This document shows, piece by piece, positions 60,668-64,000 of a stretch of DNA of 64,000 nucleotides. A program made the translations under genes and the position numbers. The stretch's first letter is position 1. Each line of letters begins with the position of its first letter. This DNA comes from Halorhabdus tiamatea SARL4B (GTDB lineage: Archaea > Halobacteriota > Halobacteria > Halobacteriales > Haloarculaceae). Location of the stretch: positions 496,001-560,000 of the forward strand of contig NC_021921.1 of assembly GCF_000470655.1 (NCBI RefSeq), given 5' to 3'. The notes beneath the pieces are model-generated. The model had not been told where the DNA came from and ran no database searches. It worked only from the letters and a program-made list of their open reading frames with translations.

Positions 60668-61219
60668 TCACTCGCAGCCGCCGTTTGTGGCCTCCCAGCG
60701 TTCGACGATGTCCGACTGGGAGATCGTCCGGAGGCGCTCGACGCCGTTGCACTCCTCGATGACCTCGACGACGACGTCCGGCACGCGGTCGCGCCACTGC
60801 TCGCCCTCGATGATCCGCTCGCGGATCTCACTACCCTCTAGGCGCTCACGGTCGAACATCCGCGACTGGCGGACCTCGATGCCGGCCTCCTCGAACAGTT
60901 GAATCACCAGCGGGTTGTTCGAGTACGCCAGATCGAACCCCGGACTCATGCTCTGGACGTGGCTGACCCACACCGAGTGGCGATCGAGGTCCTCGATGGG
61001 AACGACGTACGTCGGGAGGTCGAACTCGGCGACGGCGTTGGTCACCATCATGATGCGCTCGCCAGCGGTGAAGGGATCGTGCACGGTGTGGGAGTTCCCG
61101 GCGCTCCCGATCCCGAGGACGAGTTCGTCGACTTCCCCGTCGGCCGCGATGCGCTCGACCATCGTGTGATGGCCGTTGTGATAGGGCTGAAAGCGGCCGA
61201 TGTAGAATCCGCGTGTCAT
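60668..61219 (-). CDS. nadM: Nicotinamide-nucleotide adenylyltransferase NadM
   Basis: 183 residues. The nucleotidyltransferase motif GRFQPYHNGHHTMV with His14-xx-His17, then the ISQSDIVERW-type ending and DRERLEGSEIRERIIEGEQW. It forms NAD from NMN and ATP. The ATG at 61219 starts the catalytic fold; the frame upstream is arginine-rich and unlike the family. It lies upstream of the SAM hydrolase gene on the same strand with a 52-base gap, so they may be cotranscribed. Confidence 0.92.
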   Translation of the reverse strand: MTRGFYIGRFQPYHNGHHTMVERIAADGEVDELVLGIGSAGNSHTVHDPFTAGERIMMVTNAVAEFDLPTYVVPIEDLDRHSVWVSHVQSMSPGFDLAYSNNPLVIQLFEEAGIEVRQSRMFDRERLEGSEIRERIIEGEQWRDRVPDVVVEVIEECNGVERLRTISQSDIVERWEATNGGCE

Positions 61220-61342
61220 ATACCCGGTCACAGGACGTGAGCTTTCATAAACCCGGCGAGTCAGCGCTCGCCCGGAGAGTCGATCGACCCGGGCGCAGTC
61301 TTTCGGTTTTCGGGTGACCGGCAATCCCGGTCGTGAGGAGAA

Positions 61343-61355
61343 AGTATATCAATCG
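61343..61355 (+). promoter_or_regulatory. TATA box of lonB
   Basis: aagtatatcaat lies about 42 bases before the lonB ATG at 61390, giving a leader of roughly 15 bases. Confidence 0.5.
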
Positions 61356-61389
61356 ACAGTCCCTGGATTATCGTACTTGACCCGTTAGA

Positions 61390-63516
61390 ATGAGCGAAAA
61401 CAAGGATACAGCCGACGATGCGCCGCCCGAGCGCGAGGAGGACACCGTCGTCGAAGACGGCCGGACGGACGGGTCCGACGCGTCGACGGTCGGCTCTTCG
61501 CCCGACGCGACGGGAGTCGAGCAACCGGAGGGTCAGGCCGACGATACCGACGCCGACGAGTCGGAGCCGGAAGACGGCGTGTCCGATCTCGGTAGCGACG
61601 TCACCCTCGAAGAGGAAGCGATGCCCGTTACCGGCGACGAGGACGACGTGCTGGGCGGACTGGACATCGAATCGACGGCGGACATCGAGGTGCCCGATCG
61701 GTTGGTCGATCAGGTCATCGGACAGAGTCACGCCCGTGACATCGTCCTGAAGGCGGCCAAACAGCGTCGCCACGTCATGATGATCGGCTCGCCCGGGACC
61801 GGCAAGTCCATGCTCGCGAAAGCGATGAGTCAGCTCCTCCCCAAGGAGGACCTCCAGGACGTGCTGGTCTATCACAACCCGGACGACGGCAACGAGCCGA
61901 AGGTCCGGACGGTCCCTGCCGGCAAGGGCGAACAGATCGTCGACGCCCACAAGGAGGAAGCCAACAAGCGCAACCAGATGCGGTCGTTCCTGATGTGGAT
62001 CATCATCGCGGTCGTGGTCGGGTACTCGCTGTTCGTCGGGAACCCGTTGCTCGGCGTGCTCGCCGCGGGCGTCATCTATCTCGCGTTCCGCTACGGTGCA
62101 CGTGGGAGCGACTCGATGATCCCGAACCTCCTCATCAACAACGCCGAGAAGCAGACCGCGCCCTTCGAGGAGGCGACCGGGGCCCACGCCGGTGCACTGC
62201 TCGGCGACGTCCGTCACGACCCCTTCCAGTCGGGCGGCATGGAGACGCCGAGTCACGACCGCGTCGAGGCGGGCGCGATCCACAAGGCCAACAAGGGCGT
62301 GCTGTTCGTCGACGAGATCAACACGCTCGACATCCGCTCCCAGCAGAAGCTGATGACCGCGATCCAGGAGGGCGCGTTCTCGATTACCGGCCAGAGCGAG
62401 CGGTCCTCCGGCGCGATGGTCCAGACCGAGCCCGTCCCGACGGACTTCATCATGGTCGCGGCAGGCAACTTAGACGCCATGGAGAACATGCACCCGGCCC
62501 TGCGCGACCGGATCAAGGGCTACGGGTACGAGGTCTACATGGACGACACCATCGAGGACGACCCCGAGATGCGCCGGAAGTACGCCCGCTTCGTCGCCCA
62601 GGAAGTCGAGAAGGACGGCCGCCTCCCGCACTTCACTGCGGAGGGCGTCGAAGAGGTTATCCTGGAAGCGCGCCGTCGGGCCGGCCGCAAAGAGCATCTC
62701 TCCCTGAAACTCCGAAATCTCGGTGGACTCGTTCGGGTCGCCGGAGACATCGCCCGCGCCGCGGACAAGGAGTTCACCGAACGCGAGGACGTCCTCCAGG
62801 CCAAGGACCGCTCGCGCTCGATCGAACAGCAACTCGCGGACAACTACATCGAGCGCCGCAAGGACTACAAGATGACCGTCAACGAGGGCAGCGCCGTCGG
62901 CCGCGTCAACGGCCTGGCCGTCATGGGCGAGGACAGCGGCATCGTCATGCCCGTCATGGCCGAGGTCGCCCCCTCCCAGGGTCCCGGCGAGGTCATCGCG
63001 ACCGGGAAACTCCAGGAGATCGCGATGGAGGCCGTCCAGAACGTCTCCGCGATCATCAAGAAGTTCTCCGACGAGGACATCTCTGAGAAGGACATCCACA
63101 TCCAGTTCGTCCAGTCCTACGAGGGCGTCGAGGGTGACTCAGCGTCGGTGACGGTCGCGACGGCCGTCATCTCCGCGCTGGAGAACATCCCCGTCGAGCA
63201 GAACCTCGCGATGACCGGTTCGCTGTCGGTCCGCGGCGACGTCCTGCCCGTCGGCGGCGTCACCCACAAGATCGAAGCCGCCGCCAAGACCGGCCTCGAT
63301 ACGGTGATCATCCCGAAGGCCAACGAGCAGGACGTGATGATCGAAGACGAGTACGAGGACCAGATCGAGATCGTCCCCGTTTCGCATCTCTCTGAAGTGC
63401 TGGAAGTCGCGCTGGCTGGCGAACCCGAGAAGGACAGTCTGGTCGACCGGCTGAAGTCGATCACCGGCCAGGCCCTCGAACGCAAGGTCGGGCCGACCAA
63501 CCCCAGCCCGCAGTAG
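61390..63516 (+). CDS. lonB: Membrane-bound archaeal Lon protease, LonB
   Basis: 708 residues. A long acidic N-terminus (about 1-85) precedes the AAA domain with Walker A GSPGTGKS at 133-140, then a two-helix membrane anchor (about 197-237) inserted in the ATPase, Walker B KGVLFVDEINTLDI, and the C-terminal protease domain with the Ser-Lys dyad S584 (EGDSAS) and K627 (GGVTHKIEAAA). LonB is the main membrane ATP-dependent protease of haloarchaea and controls lipid and carotenoid enzymes. The CPBP protease gene follows 2 bases later. Confidence 0.95.
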   Translation: MSENKDTADDAPPEREEDTVVEDGRTDGSDASTVGSSPDATGVEQPEGQADDTDADESEPEDGVSDLGSDVTLEEEAMPVTGDEDDVLGGLDIESTADIEVPDRLVDQVIGQSHARDIVLKAAKQRRHVMMIGSPGTGKSMLAKAMSQLLPKEDLQDVLVYHNPDDGNEPKVRTVPAGKGEQIVDAHKEEANKRNQMRSFLMWIIIAVVVGYSLFVGNPLLGVLAAGVIYLAFRYGARGSDSMIPNLLINNAEKQTAPFEEATGAHAGALLGDVRHDPFQSGGMETPSHDRVEAGAIHKANKGVLFVDEINTLDIRSQQKLMTAIQEGAFSITGQSERSSGAMVQTEPVPTDFIMVAAGNLDAMENMHPALRDRIKGYGYEVYMDDTIEDDPEMRRKYARFVAQEVEKDGRLPHFTAEGVEEVILEARRRAGRKEHLSLKLRNLGGLVRVAGDIARAADKEFTEREDVLQAKDRSRSIEQQLADNYIERRKDYKMTVNEGSAVGRVNGLAVMGEDSGIVMPVMAEVAPSQGPGEVIATGKLQEIAMEAVQNVSAIIKKFSDEDISEKDIHIQFVQSYEGVEGDSASVTVATAVISALENIPVEQNLAMTGSLSVRGDVLPVGGVTHKIEAAAKTGLDTVIIPKANEQDVMIEDEYEDQIEIVPVSHLSEVLEVALAGEPEKDSLVDRLKSITGQALERKVGPTNPSPQ

Positions 63517-63518
63517 CC

Positions 63519-64000
63519 GTGCCGAACTGGGCCGCCTTCGTCGGCCTCACCGGCGTGATCGTTTCATTCGTTGTCCTGCTCGCGCACCTCTCCCAGCGAC
63601 TGCTCGACGCGGAGCCGGCTGACCGCCGTCCGACCGTCCGGCTGCAGCCGACGGGACTGGACCCCGGCGTCGCTGGGTCGAGATGGATACGCGTTCGGCC
63701 GGCCGATCGCTCGGCGACAGCTGAACATGCCGTGACGAATCCCGACTCCCCGTCGTCTATGCCGACCCTCGCTCTGCTCGCCAACGTCGTGCTCACGCAG
63801 GGGTTCTTCGGCGGCGTGCTCCTGGTCGGCGCGCTCGTCTTTTCGATCCCGCTCTCGGCCTTTGGCGTCGGTCCCGAGCCACTCAGTACCGGCGTCCCGG
63901 CGGTCGGTCTCGGGATCGCTCTGGGCATCGGGCTCTGGATCGGGAGTGAGCTTGCGGTCGCCGTCGCCGACGCAGCGGGGATCGGCTACGACCAGCAGGT
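63519..64000 (+). CDS. CPBP-family intramembrane protease, partial
   Basis: 161 codons are present before the window ends, all in one open frame. GTG at 63519 follows the lonB stop by 2 bases, so it is coupled to it. Two hydrophobic helices (AAFVGLTGVIVSFVVLLAHL and LANVVLTQGFFGGVLLVGAL) are visible, and the C-terminal catalytic EExxxR region lies beyond the edge. Haloarchaeal lonB is often followed by a CAAX/CPBP-type protease, which supports the call. The active site is not in view. Confidence 0.6.
   Translation, partial: MPNWAAFVGLTGVIVSFVVLLAHLSQRLLDAEPADRRPTVRLQPTGLDPGVAGSRWIRVRPADRSATAEHAVTNPDSPSSMPTLALLANVVLTQGFFGGVLLVGALVFSIPLSAFGVGPEPLSTGVPAVGLGIALGIGLWIGSELAVAVADAAGIGYDQQ

Noticed and set aside
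61261-62283. 340-codon frame antisense to lonB
   Set aside because: It lies across the LonB ATPase domain, whose motifs are clear on the plus strand. The antisense product is His/Arg-rich and matches nothing.

Overview
The window is chromosomal DNA of a halophilic archaeon (class Halobacteria). The evidence is a high GC content, strongly acidic proteins, archaeal TATA boxes placed so that many transcripts would be leaderless or nearly so, and archaeal marker genes: XPB/Bax1, PAN, LonB, Mre11/Rad50, family-B DNA polymerase with an intein, thermosome, MBF1 and an ISH6-type transposon. A member of the Haloarculaceae such as Halorhabdus is plausible, but that is only an impression from sequence style.

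Layout. 84-4131: an XPB-type helicase and its Bax1 nuclease partner, separated by a two-gene cassette of a winged-helix protein and an unknown acidic protein. 4135-13585: RNA m5C methyltransferase, PAC2 protein, LysE-type exporter, HD hydrolase, acetyltransferase, sugar dehydrogenase, DJ-1 protein and an ABC exporter. 13668-19757: a two-RCK potassium channel, a pair of bacterial-PH membrane proteins, a macro-domain gene relic, a minimal flavoprotein, triosephosphate isomerase and a HalX-type response regulator. 19782-24361: MBF1, a hisC/adenylate kinase/phospholipid synthase operon, PAN and a small regulator. 24444-33588: mre11-rad50, three small haloarchaeal genes, and polB with a 417-residue intein. 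33812-38379: sufCBD, a ferritin-like gene and a DtxR/SirR regulator, which together suggest iron-dependent control of Fe-S assembly.

38436-48208 is the accessory region. A tRNA-Gln gene has a 30-bp perfect copy of its 3' end 82 bp downstream and a third, worn copy further on, the pattern left by integrase-mediated insertion at a tRNA. Behind it lies a type I restriction-modification operon (hsdM, hsdS, a worn Fic-type remnant, hsdR, and a YgjP-type metallopeptidase overlapping hsdR), then a cold-shock gene whose upstream region is interrupted by a complete ISH6-like element with 27-bp inverted repeats and an 8-bp target duplication.

48209-64000 is again core-like: NfeD/SPFH membrane proteins, several small regulators, a methyltransferase/glycosyltransferase pair, a degenerate amidohydrolase, a thermosome subunit, two Tat lipoproteins, a SAM hydrolase with a duplicated fragment of its tail nearby, NadM, membrane-bound LonB and the start of a CPBP protease gene.

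I did not find a clearly new multi-gene system. The best candidates for something undescribed are the two-gene cassette between xpb and bax1 (toxin-antitoxin-like in layout), the NADPH-domain-less flavoprotein next to a macro-domain relic, and the polB intein that ends in Gln rather than Asn.
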